From DAIODI01 sp036746875 (GTDB taxonomy: Bacteria > Pseudomonadota > Alphaproteobacteria > Rhizobiales > Aestuariivirgaceae): a stretch of 5,154 nt of DNA. The notes beneath the pieces were generated by a model. That model was given only the letters and a program-made list of their open reading frames with translations, ran no database searches and had not been told where the DNA came from. The translations under genes and the position numbers were made by a program. The DNA lies in NCBI GenBank assembly GCA_036746875.1, contig DAIODI010000197.1:1-5154 (forward strand), in the 5' to 3' direction. Below are positions 1-4,620 of this stretch, piece after piece; the stretch's first letter is position 1, and each line of letters opens with the position of its first letter.

Positions 1-157
1 CGGCCTGTCCTTCGCCTCGATGTTCGCCGCCGTCGCGGTCTCGGTCGCGGTCTTGTGGCTGGCCCGCTCCGAAGAGCCGCCGCCGAACAGCCGCCTCGAA
101 CGCTGGCGGCGCGGCGAATCGGCCGAACTCAACGCCGACCGGCCGCTGCCGCGCTGA
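1..157 (+). CDS. C-terminal end of a membrane protein, probably an MFS-type transporter (partial)
   Basis: This reading frame enters from the left edge (first full codon at position 2) and stops with TGA at 155-157. About 51 residues are visible. They begin with a strongly hydrophobic stretch of about 20 residues (GLSFASMFAAVAVSVAVLWL), then an Ala-Arg turn, then a charged, Pro- and Arg-rich tail ending in PLPR. A final transmembrane helix followed by a short basic cytoplasmic tail is the usual end of major facilitator superfamily permeases, and the Gly/Ala-rich helix ending in LWLAR fits. No family signature lies in the visible part, so the MFS call is inference and other multi-span membrane proteins are possible. 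It converges on the leftward beta-hydroxyacid dehydrogenase gene, about 100 bases away. Confidence 0.55.
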   Translation, partial: GLSFASMFAAVAVSVAVLWLARSEEPPPNSRLERWRRGESAELNADRPLPR

Positions 158-198
158 GGGCGCTTTCTTCCGCTGGATGATCATCGCGCCAAGCGCCC
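158..198 (+). terminator. Inverted repeat just after the left-edge gene, candidate terminator
   Basis: Immediately after the TGA of the left-edge gene, GGGCGCTT (158-165) is matched by its perfect reverse complement AAGCGCCC (191-198) across a 25-base spacer. The spacer contains a separate perfect 10-base palindrome, GATGATCATC (176-185). The position directly behind a stop codon suggests transcript ending. The long loop and the lack of a following T-run make it a poor classical intrinsic terminator, so the role is uncertain. Confidence 0.3.
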
Positions 199-247
199 GC
201 GACCTGGTGCAAAAGGACGATGCAAATTCCACAAGACAGAGCGGCCG

Positions 248-265
248 GCCTGACGTGAGTCAGGC
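248..265 (-). terminator. Hairpin spanning the stop codon of the beta-hydroxyacid dehydrogenase gene
   Basis: The arms GCCTGAC (248-254) and GTCAGGC (259-265) form a perfect 7-base-pair stem with a 4-base loop. The stop codon of the leftward gene (260-262) lies inside the right arm. Read rightwards, the loop is GTGA, a GNRA-type tetraloop, and the hairpin lies downstream of the left-edge gene as well, so it could serve either transcript. Past the hairpin on the minus strand there is only a T-containing stretch, not a real T-run. It is therefore a candidate weak terminator or 3'-end stabiliser. Confidence 0.4.
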
Positions 266-1141
266 GGGATTGCGCGCCTTGCGGATCGCCGGTTCGATCA
301 GCCGGCTGACGTTCGCCGCGCCGTCGCGGGTTTCGAGGTGATGCCGGAAGCTCTCCCCGAGCGTTTCGGCGAGCGGCGAAAGGTAACCGCCGGCGCGCGC
401 CATCTCGCGGTAGTAGCCGAGGTCCTTCGCGGCGTTGGCGAGGGCGAAACGGTAGCCGTCGTAGTCGCCCCCGGCCACGGCGGGTCCCGCCATCTTGCGC
501 AACACCCCGGAATTGCCCGAGCCGAGCATCATCACCTCATAGAGCTTCGCCCGGTCCACGCCCGCCGTATCGGCGGCGTGGAAAGCGTCGGCGACGAGCG
601 CGATCATGCCGGTGACGAGGTAGTTGCTGACGAGCTTCGCCGTTTGTCCCGATCCCGGCGGGCCGAAATGGGCGATGCGGGCGGCGAACGCCCGCAGTAC
701 CGGCGTGATCGCCCGGGCGGTCGTCTCGTCGGCCCCGAGCAGGAGTCCAACCTCGCCCCTCTCCGCCTGCTCCGGTCCGCCGGTCATCGGCGCATCGGCG
801 AAGGCGACGCCGCGAGCCGCCAACGCCGCAGCGAGCTTTCGGGTGGACCCGGGATCGGAGGTGCCGGTGTCGATGACGATGGCGCCACGGGCAAGGTGCG
901 GCGCCATGCGCGCCATCACCTGCTCGACGGCGGCGGAGTTGGAGAGGCAGAGGATCACCATATCGCTGGCCCGCGCCAGCGCGGCGGCGTCGGGGGCTTC
1001 GGTTGCGCCCTTGGCCACGAGGTCGTCAACAGGCGCGCGGTTGCGATGCGCCACGACGGCGAGCGGAAAACCCGCCGCCAGCAGCCGCACGCCGACGCCG
1101 TGGCCCATGAGACCTGCGCCTGCAAGTCCGATCCGCGTCAT
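260..1141 (-). CDS. NAD(P)-dependent beta-hydroxyacid dehydrogenase (3-hydroxyisobutyrate dehydrogenase family)
   Basis: This 293-residue cytosolic oxidoreductase has normal length for the beta-hydroxyacid dehydrogenase superfamily, which interconverts 3-hydroxy acids and semialdehydes (3-hydroxyisobutyrate, tartronate semialdehyde, glyoxylate/succinic semialdehyde). Visible motifs are the N-terminal Rossmann loop GLAGAGLMG (5-13), the end of the second beta strand HRN (32-34), the substrate-binding segment DAPMTGG (116-122), the catalytic-lysine segment GQTAKLVSN (165-173, with K169 and N173) and the C-terminal helix with AKDLG (238-242). In most relatives the substrate segment reads DAPVSGG, so Thr120 replaces the usual Ser. 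Arg33 sits where the NRT motif of NADPH-preferring members lies, which suggests NADP(H). The ATG overlaps the TGA of the upstream permease gene as ATGA and has a good AGGAG five bases before it, so start and coupling are well supported. The substrate cannot be told from the sequence. Confidence 0.88.
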   Translation of the reverse strand: MTRIGLAGAGLMGHGVGVRLLAAGFPLAVVAHRNRAPVDDLVAKGATEAPDAAALARASDMVILCLSNSAAVEQVMARMAPHLARGAIVIDTGTSDPGSTRKLAAALAARGVAFADAPMTGGPEQAERGEVGLLLGADETTARAITPVLRAFAARIAHFGPPGSGQTAKLVSNYLVTGMIALVADAFHAADTAGVDRAKLYEVMMLGSGNSGVLRKMAGPAVAGGDYDGYRFALANAAKDLGYYREMARAGGYLSPLAETLGESFRHHLETRDGAANVSRLIEPAIRKARNPA

Positions 1142-2052
1142 GTGATCTCCTGAATGTCGGAGGCGATCGCCCGGTTGATCCGGTGCTCACGGTAGAACAC
1201 GTAAAGTCCCGACGCGATGATGATGGCGGCGCCCACCAGCGTCCAGACGTCCGGCGTGTTGCCGAAGACGAGGTAGCCGAGGGCGCTCATCGGGATGATC
1301 TGCACGTAAACATAGGGCGCAAGCACCGGCGCAGGCGCGCGGCGGTGCGCCTCGATCAGCATCAGGTGGCCGAGCGAGCCGAGCATCCCCATGGCGGCAA
1401 GCGCCAGCCATTGCCAGCCGTGCGGCATGTGCCAGCCCAGCGCGGTCAACGGCGTGGCGAACAGCGCCCCGGCGGCGCTGACGTAGAACAGCGAGGTCAG
1501 CGCGTGGTCCCTGTGGCCGACATGGCGGGTGGCGATCTGGTAGAGCGCGCCGCACAGCGCCACCCCAAGCGAGGCGAACATCGCCCAGTGGAACCCGTCG
1601 GTTCCGGGCCGGATGACGACGAGGACGCCGATGAACCCGAGGATCACCGCCAGCCATCGGTGCGGGCCGACGCGCTCGCCCAGCAGCGGCACGGACAGCG
1701 CGCACACGAACAGCGGCGTCGAGAACATCAGCGCCGAGGTCTGGTCGAGCCGGAGATAGTTGACGGCGAGGAAGTTCAGCGCGGTGCAGCCGAGCAGCAA
1801 CGCGCCGCGCAAAAGGTGCAGGCGCAGGTGGGTGGTGGCGAGAAGATCGCGCCCGCCCGCCCGCCAGACCACGCCGGTGACGATCGCCGCCGCGAAGGCG
1901 TAGCGGAACAGGACGACCACCGGCGTCGGCAGCTGCGCGACCAGGTGCTTGGCGGTCGCATCAAGGCCGGAGAACACGCACACCGCGCCCACCATCAGCG
2001 CGATCCCCGAAAGGACGCGCGAGGGAACCGCTCCATGTGCGCTCATCGCCAT
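1138..2052 (-). CDS. EamA/DMT-family transporter (10-TM drug/metabolite permease)
   Basis: This inner-membrane permease of about 304 residues belongs to the drug/metabolite transporter superfamily. It shows two EamA repeats of about five helices each, at roughly residues 14-148 and 156-287. The first repeat opens with an FSGLDATAKHL segment (27-37) and ends with the family-typical LLGERVGPHRWLAVILGFIG (123-142) before VVIRPG. The second ends with LVFGNTPDVWTLVGAAIIIA (261-280). The frame stays open upstream to 2403, but that extension is antisense to the fae-like gene and is not hydrophobic, so I place the start at ATG 2052; ATG 2046 is equally possible. Neither has a strong ribosome site: only a weak AGAG lies nine bases before the first. 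The frame ends in the ATGA overlap with the dehydrogenase. DMT substrates (amino acids, nucleosides, drugs, other metabolites) cannot be read from sequence; the neighbour hints at an organic acid or related metabolite. Confidence 0.87.
   Translation of the reverse strand: MAMSAHGAVPSRVLSGIALMVGAVCVFSGLDATAKHLVAQLPTPVVVLFRYAFAAAIVTGVVWRAGGRDLLATTHLRLHLLRGALLLGCTALNFLAVNYLRLDQTSALMFSTPLFVCALSVPLLGERVGPHRWLAVILGFIGVLVVIRPGTDGFHWAMFASLGVALCGALYQIATRHVGHRDHALTSLFYVSAAGALFATPLTALGWHMPHGWQWLALAAMGMLGSLGHLMLIEAHRRAPAPVLAPYVYVQIIPMSALGYLVFGNTPDVWTLVGAAIIIASGLYVFYREHRINRAIASDIQEIT
1147..1151 (-). promoter_or_regulatory. Ribosome binding site inside the end of the permease gene
   Basis: On the minus strand AGGAG is followed by five bases (ATCAC) and then the ATG of the beta-hydroxyacid dehydrogenase gene. 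It lies within the last codons of the EamA gene. Together with the 4-base ATGA overlap it fixes the downstream start and indicates translation coupled to the permease. Confidence 0.75.
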
Positions 2053-2069
2053 CAACGAGTGCTCTATCC

Positions 2070-2119
2070 GGTTTCGCCGGCGATGCCCACCCGGCCGTCG
2101 CGCCGGACAGGGTTTCGCC
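2070..2119. repeat. Direct repeat GGTTTCGCC in the divergent spacer
   Basis: GGTTTCGCC occurs at 2070-2078 and again, exactly, at 2111-2119, 41 bases apart, which is close to four turns of DNA. Both copies are in the short spacer between the divergent permease and fae-like genes. A near copy, GGTTTCGCG, lies at 2214-2222 inside the start of the fae-like gene. The first copy sits in a small CCGG-TTTCG-CCGG dyad. These could be regulator sites, but in GC-rich DNA nine-base repeats also arise by chance. Confidence 0.3.
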
Positions 2120-2136
2120 AGGCGCGCCGCTGTCGC

Positions 2137-2166
2137 TTGGAGCGGGCGCGGCGTTGGTTCTATAAG
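2137..2166 (+). promoter_or_regulatory. Candidate sigma-70 type promoter of the fae-like gene
   Basis: TTGGAG (2137-2142) and TATAAG (2161-2166, five of six matches to TATAAT) are separated by 18 bases. TATAAG is the only clear AT-rich -10-like block in the spacer. Transcription would begin near 2173, giving a leader of about 28 bases that holds the ribosome site. The -35 element matches in only three of six positions. I saw no comparable promoter for the permease on the opposite strand. Confidence 0.45.
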
Positions 2167-2191
2167 CGCGCCATCGAAGACGACGAGGAGC

Positions 2192-2195
2192 AAGG
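2192..2195 (+). promoter_or_regulatory. Ribosome binding site of the fae-like gene
   Basis: AAGG at 2192-2195 lies five bases before the ATG at 2201, with a further GAGGAG at 2185-2190. This selects the ATG at 2201 over in-frame ATG codons further upstream (the frame is open back to 1949), whose predicted residues do not resemble the Fae family. Confidence 0.6.
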
Positions 2196-2200
2196 CGACC

Positions 2201-2740
2201 ATGGATACGATCTGGTTTCGCGCCGGCGAGGCGACGGTGCTGGCGAAGGACGGGCAGTTCACCGACGCCATGCCGGAGGTGGTGATCGGCTCGGTGAAGG
2301 GACCGGTGGGGACCGCCTTCGCCGCGATGATGGGGCAGGCCGTGGGCCACACCCGTTTCTTCGTGATCCGCGACCTGAACCAGATGGTGCGCCCGGCCAC
2401 CATGATGACCTCGAAGGTGACGATCCCGAACGCCGCCTATGTGGAGCTGTTCGGCGGCGTGGTGCAGGGGGCGCTCGGCGACGCCATCGTGGACTGCGTG
2501 GCGGAGGGGGTGTTGCCGGCGGCGCTGGCGGATGAGCTGTGCATGATCATCACCGTCTGGCTCGATCCGCGCGTTCCGGAAGACCCCAACCTCGACAAGG
2601 CCGACCTCTACCGCACCAACTACGAGGCGACGAAGCTCGCCATCGTCCGCGCCATGAAGGGCGAACCGACCGTGAAGGAGCTGATCGCCAACCGCAAGAC
2701 GGTGAAGCACTACGCCCTCGACGGCGTGGTGGAGTACTGA
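2201..2740 (+). CDS. fae: Formaldehyde-activating enzyme (Fae) family protein, divergent paralogue
   Basis: This soluble protein of 179 residues matches the Fae family along its length. Family hallmarks I recognise are GEA (9-11), the GPVGTAF region (34-40), RPATMM..KVTI (64-75), the FGG..QGALGDAIVD core (84-98), VAEGVLPA.LADEL (100-113) and TNYEATKLAI (139-148). Classical Fae condenses formaldehyde with tetrahydromethanopterin to methylene-H4MPT in methylotrophs. When I align it from memory with Methylobacterium Fae, anchoring on the conserved IG and TAF, the catalytic His22 position is taken by Met24, with about three extra residues before it; a conserved Gln is kept (Q89). It is thus a distant paralogue of the kind called Fae2/Fae3 or Fae-like, whose function may be non-catalytic, regulatory or on another aldehyde. 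It stands alone between divergent and convergent neighbours, with no H4MPT genes in view. The family call is secure; the activity is not. Confidence 0.85.
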   Translation: MDTIWFRAGEATVLAKDGQFTDAMPEVVIGSVKGPVGTAFAAMMGQAVGHTRFFVIRDLNQMVRPATMMTSKVTIPNAAYVELFGGVVQGALGDAIVDCVAEGVLPAALADELCMIITVWLDPRVPEDPNLDKADLYRTNYEATKLAIVRAMKGEPTVKELIANRKTVKHYALDGVVEY

Positions 2741-2755
2741 TCGGGACAAGCCTGC

Positions 2756-2765
2756 CTGATATCAG
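2756..2765. other. Palindrome between convergent gene ends
   Basis: CTGATATCAG is a perfect 10-base palindrome in the 21-base gap between the fae-like stop (2740) and the exporter stop (2762-2764), and it overlaps the latter. No stem-loop with a T-run is present, so I do not call a terminator. The two transcripts probably run into each other here. Confidence 0.3.
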
Positions 2766-3400
2766 CGCACGATCAGATCCGCCCCCAGCGCAAGAAAGAT
2801 CGCTCCGGCGACGCCCTCGACGGGACGGCGGGCCCTACGGTAACGTTCGGCGAAGGCGGGGCGCGCGAACAGCGCCATCAGCGCCACATACCAGGCGGCG
2901 CTCATCGTCACCATCAGCGCCACGCCGGAAAGACCGAGCCAGAGCGGACCGCGGGCGATCTGGGTGGACGCGAACAGCGAGGTGACGAACGCGAACGATT
3001 TTGCGTTCGACAGGTTGGTGAGGAAGCCCATGCGGAAGGCGCGCCCCGGCGGCATCGGCTGGAGCCGCAGGCCCGCTTCCCACGGCAACCCCGCGCCGGC
3101 GAACGCCTGGCGGATCAGCATCGCGCCGCGCCACATCAGGTAGAGGCCGCCCGCCACCTTGACCGCGTGGTAGGCGTCGGGGAACTGCGCGGTGAGCCAG
3201 ATCAGGCCGAACAGCCCGGCGAGGCCCCAAAGCGTCGTGCAGGCGAGAATGCCGGCGAGCGCCGACAGAACCACCGGGCGCGGCTGGCTGAGCGCCAGCC
3301 ACGTGAAGAGCAGCGTGTTCGGCCCCGGCGTGAACACCGCCACCAGCCAGAAGGCGGCGAACGGCAGGAGGGCTTCCACGCCCATCGGGGCGGCGGCCAC
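2762..3400 (-). CDS. LysE/RhtB-family translocator (amino acid or metabolite exporter)
   Basis: This inner-membrane protein of about 212 residues is the usual size for LysE/RhtB exporters, which expel amino acids such as homoserine, threonine or lysine, or other small metabolites, using the proton gradient. About six hydrophobic segments are visible (roughly 9-33, 43-69, 76-97, 122-145, 152-178, 194-210). The signature FTPGPN (23-28) lies in the first helix, KVAGGLYLMWRGAMLIR (81-97) matches the third, and NLSNAKSF (129-136) stands in the place of the common N-P-K motif, with Ala for Pro. The longest frame starts with GTG at 3400, only 15 bases after the upstream dehydrogenase stop. ATG at 3385 is an alternative, and none of the starts has a good ribosome site. 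It is probably co-transcribed with the hydroxyacid dehydrogenase. The substrate is unknown. Confidence 0.88.
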   Translation of the reverse strand: MAAAPMGVEALLPFAAFWLVAVFTPGPNTLLFTWLALSQPRPVVLSALAGILACTTLWGLAGLFGLIWLTAQFPDAYHAVKVAGGLYLMWRGAMLIRQAFAGAGLPWEAGLRLQPMPPGRAFRMGFLTNLSNAKSFAFVTSLFASTQIARGPLWLGLSGVALMVTMSAAWYVALMALFARPAFAERYRRARRPVEGVAGAIFLALGADLIVR

Positions 3401-3415
3401 GGCGACCCGTGTTCG

Positions 3416-4405
3416 TCAGAGCATCGAGGGCAGCACACGGTCGGGCGGCTTGTGGCCGTCGACGAAGGTCTTGATGTTGATGATCACCTTTTCGCCCATG
3501 TCGATGCGGCCCTCGATGGTGGCCGAGCCCATGTGCGGCAGAAGGACCGCGTTCTTGAGCTTGAGAAGCCGCGGGTTCACCGCCGGCTCGTGCTCGAACA
3601 CGTCGAGGCCCACCGAGCCGAGCTCCCCCGCCTCGAGCATCCGGGTGAGCGCGTTCTCGTCGATCACCTCGCCGCGCGCGGTGTTCACGATGATGGCGTC
3701 CGGGCGCATCAGCTTCAGCCGGCGCGCCGAGAGCAGGTGATAGGTGGCGGGCGTATGCGGGCAGTTGATCGACACGATGTCCATGCGGGCGAGCATCTGG
3801 TCCAGGCTTTCCCAGTAGGTCGCCTCAAGTTCTTCCTCCACGCGCTGATGCACGGGCTTGCGGTTGTGGTAGTGGATCTGCAGCCCGAACGCCTTGGCGC
3901 GCCGCGCCACCGCGGCGCCGATGCGGCCCATGCCGACGATGCCGAGCCGCTTGCCCCAGATGCGATGCCCCAGCATCCAGGTGGGCGACCAGCCCTGCCA
4001 GGCGTTATCCGGGCCGATGACGCGCGAGCCCTCGATGATGCGGCGCGCGCAGGCAAGAATGAGCGCCAGCGTCATGTCGGCGGTGTCCTCGGTGAGCACG
4101 CCGGGCGTGTTGGTGACGGTGACGCCGCGCGCGGTGGCCGTTTCGACGTCGATGTTGTCGACGCCGGTGCCGAAATTGGCGATCAGCTTCAACTGCTCGC
4201 CCGCCTGGTTCAGCACCGCCTTGTCGATGCGGTCGGTGACGGTGGGGATCAGCACTTCGGCTTCCTTCACCGCCGCCACCAGCTCCGCCTGGGTCATCGG
4301 ATGGTCGTCGTCGTTCAGCCGGGTGTTGAACAGTTCGCGCATGCGCGTCTCGACCACGTCCGGCAGCTTCCGGGTGACGATGACCAGAGGCTTGCGTTTC
4401 GACAT
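3416..4405 (-). CDS. D-2-hydroxyacid dehydrogenase (glyoxylate/hydroxypyruvate reductase, D-glycerate dehydrogenase type)
   Basis: This cytosolic NAD(P)-dependent enzyme of 329 residues has normal length for the family. It should reduce glyoxylate to glycolate and/or hydroxypyruvate to D-glycerate. Visible motifs are the substrate loop NFGTGVDNIDV (77-87), the Rossmann motif GIVGMGRIG (155-163), HNRK (180-183) at the end of the second beta strand, where a basic Arg/Lys pair suggests NADP(H), the catalytic Arg in NTARGEVID (241-249, R244), the Glu in DVFEHEP (268-274, E273) and the catalytic His in LLPHMGSAT (288-296, H291). All key residues are present. The frame is open upstream to 4498, but ATG 4405 has AGGAG six bases before it and begins MSKRKPLVIVTR, the expected N terminus. 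The LysE gene follows after 15 bases. The exact substrate among 2-ketoacids is inference. Confidence 0.92.
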   Translation of the reverse strand: MSKRKPLVIVTRKLPDVVETRMRELFNTRLNDDDHPMTQAELVAAVKEAEVLIPTVTDRIDKAVLNQAGEQLKLIANFGTGVDNIDVETATARGVTVTNTPGVLTEDTADMTLALILACARRIIEGSRVIGPDNAWQGWSPTWMLGHRIWGKRLGIVGMGRIGAAVARRAKAFGLQIHYHNRKPVHQRVEEELEATYWESLDQMLARMDIVSINCPHTPATYHLLSARRLKLMRPDAIIVNTARGEVIDENALTRMLEAGELGSVGLDVFEHEPAVNPRLLKLKNAVLLPHMGSATIEGRIDMGEKVIINIKTFVDGHKPPDRVLPSML

Positions 4406-4411
4406 CCGGCT

Positions 4412-4416
4412 CTCCT
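4412..4416 (-). promoter_or_regulatory. Ribosome binding site of the hydroxyacid dehydrogenase
   Basis: On the minus strand AGGAG is followed by six bases (AGCCGG) and the ATG at 4405. It is the strongest ribosome site of the window and decides this start over the ATG codons at 4498 and 4465. Confidence 0.75.
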
Positions 4417-4467
4417 GAAACGGCGAGGTTCCGCCGCTGGCGCGATAGGGCGCGCTTTTCCTCATGT

Positions 4468-4488
4468 GGCCGCCGGGATCGGGCGGCC
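4468..4488 (-). other. GC-rich stem-loop in the dehydrogenase leader
   Basis: GGCCGCC (4468-4474) and GGCGGCC (4482-4488) form a perfect 7-base-pair stem with a 7-base loop. If the promoter proposed at 4500-4528 is right, this hairpin sits at the very 5' end of the dehydrogenase-exporter transcript, where it could protect the RNA or act as a weak regulatory structure. In a GC-rich spacer it may also be chance. Confidence 0.35.
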
Positions 4489-4499
4489 GACCGCTCAAC

Positions 4500-4528
4500 T
4501 CTTTAAGTCGGGGCTCGACTCGTGTAAA
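4500..4528 (-). promoter_or_regulatory. Candidate promoter of the dehydrogenase-exporter pair
   Basis: On the minus strand TTTACA (4528-4523, five of six matches to TTGACA) and TAAAGA (4505-4500, three of six matches to TATAAT) are 17 bases apart. Transcription would start near 4493 and leave a leader of almost 90 bases. The same bases read rightwards offer TTTAAG (4502-4507) and TAAACT (4525-4530), also with 17-base spacing, as a weaker candidate for the SH3 gene. Confidence 0.35.
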
Positions 4529-4620
4529 CTGCCCGCAGGTTCAGGGGCTTGGGGAAGCTGCTGGTCCCGTCGGGGTTGATGAAGGTCCCGCCGCAGTCAC
4601 GGGGAACGATTGCGTATACC

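Noticed and set aside
338..1153. Rightward open frame of 271 codons opposite the beta-hydroxyacid dehydrogenase
   Set aside because: It is the complement of a gene with all family motifs. The translation is low in hydrophobic residues and high in Arg and Gly, with no family features.
1949..2200. N-terminal extension of the fae-like gene
   Set aside because: The frame is open, but the residues are Arg/Pro/Ala-rich with no Fae similarity, and partly antisense to the permease start. The ATG at 2201 has a ribosome site and the expected N terminus.
2053..2403. N-terminal extension of the EamA permease up to an ATG at 2403
   Set aside because: The extra 117 residues are antisense to the fae-like gene, are not hydrophobic and do not resemble an EamA N terminus. 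The permease begins naturally at MAMSAHGAVPSRVLSG.
1183..2535. Long rightward open frame of 450 codons opposite the permease and across the fae-like gene
   Set aside because: It runs through the permease on the wrong strand and through fae in the wrong frame. The translation is dominated by Arg, Gly and Glu with no recognisable motif.
4440..4459. GCGCG/CGCGC stem (loop ATAGGG) followed by TTTT on the plus strand, looking like a small terminator
   Set aside because: The stem is only five base pairs and no rightward gene lies upstream to be ended. The only transcript expected across it is the leftward dehydrogenase leader, where the T-run would precede the stem.
4406..4498. N-terminal extension of the hydroxyacid dehydrogenase to ATG 4498
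   Set aside because: It would cover the ribosome site and the leader hairpin and add residues not found in the family. ATG 4405 with AGGAG is clearly better.
3167..4579. Long rightward open frame of 470 codons opposite the exporter and hydroxyacid dehydrogenase genes
   Set aside because: It is an antisense shadow of two well-supported genes. Its translation is rich in His, Arg and Asp without any domain pattern, as usual opposite GC-rich genes.
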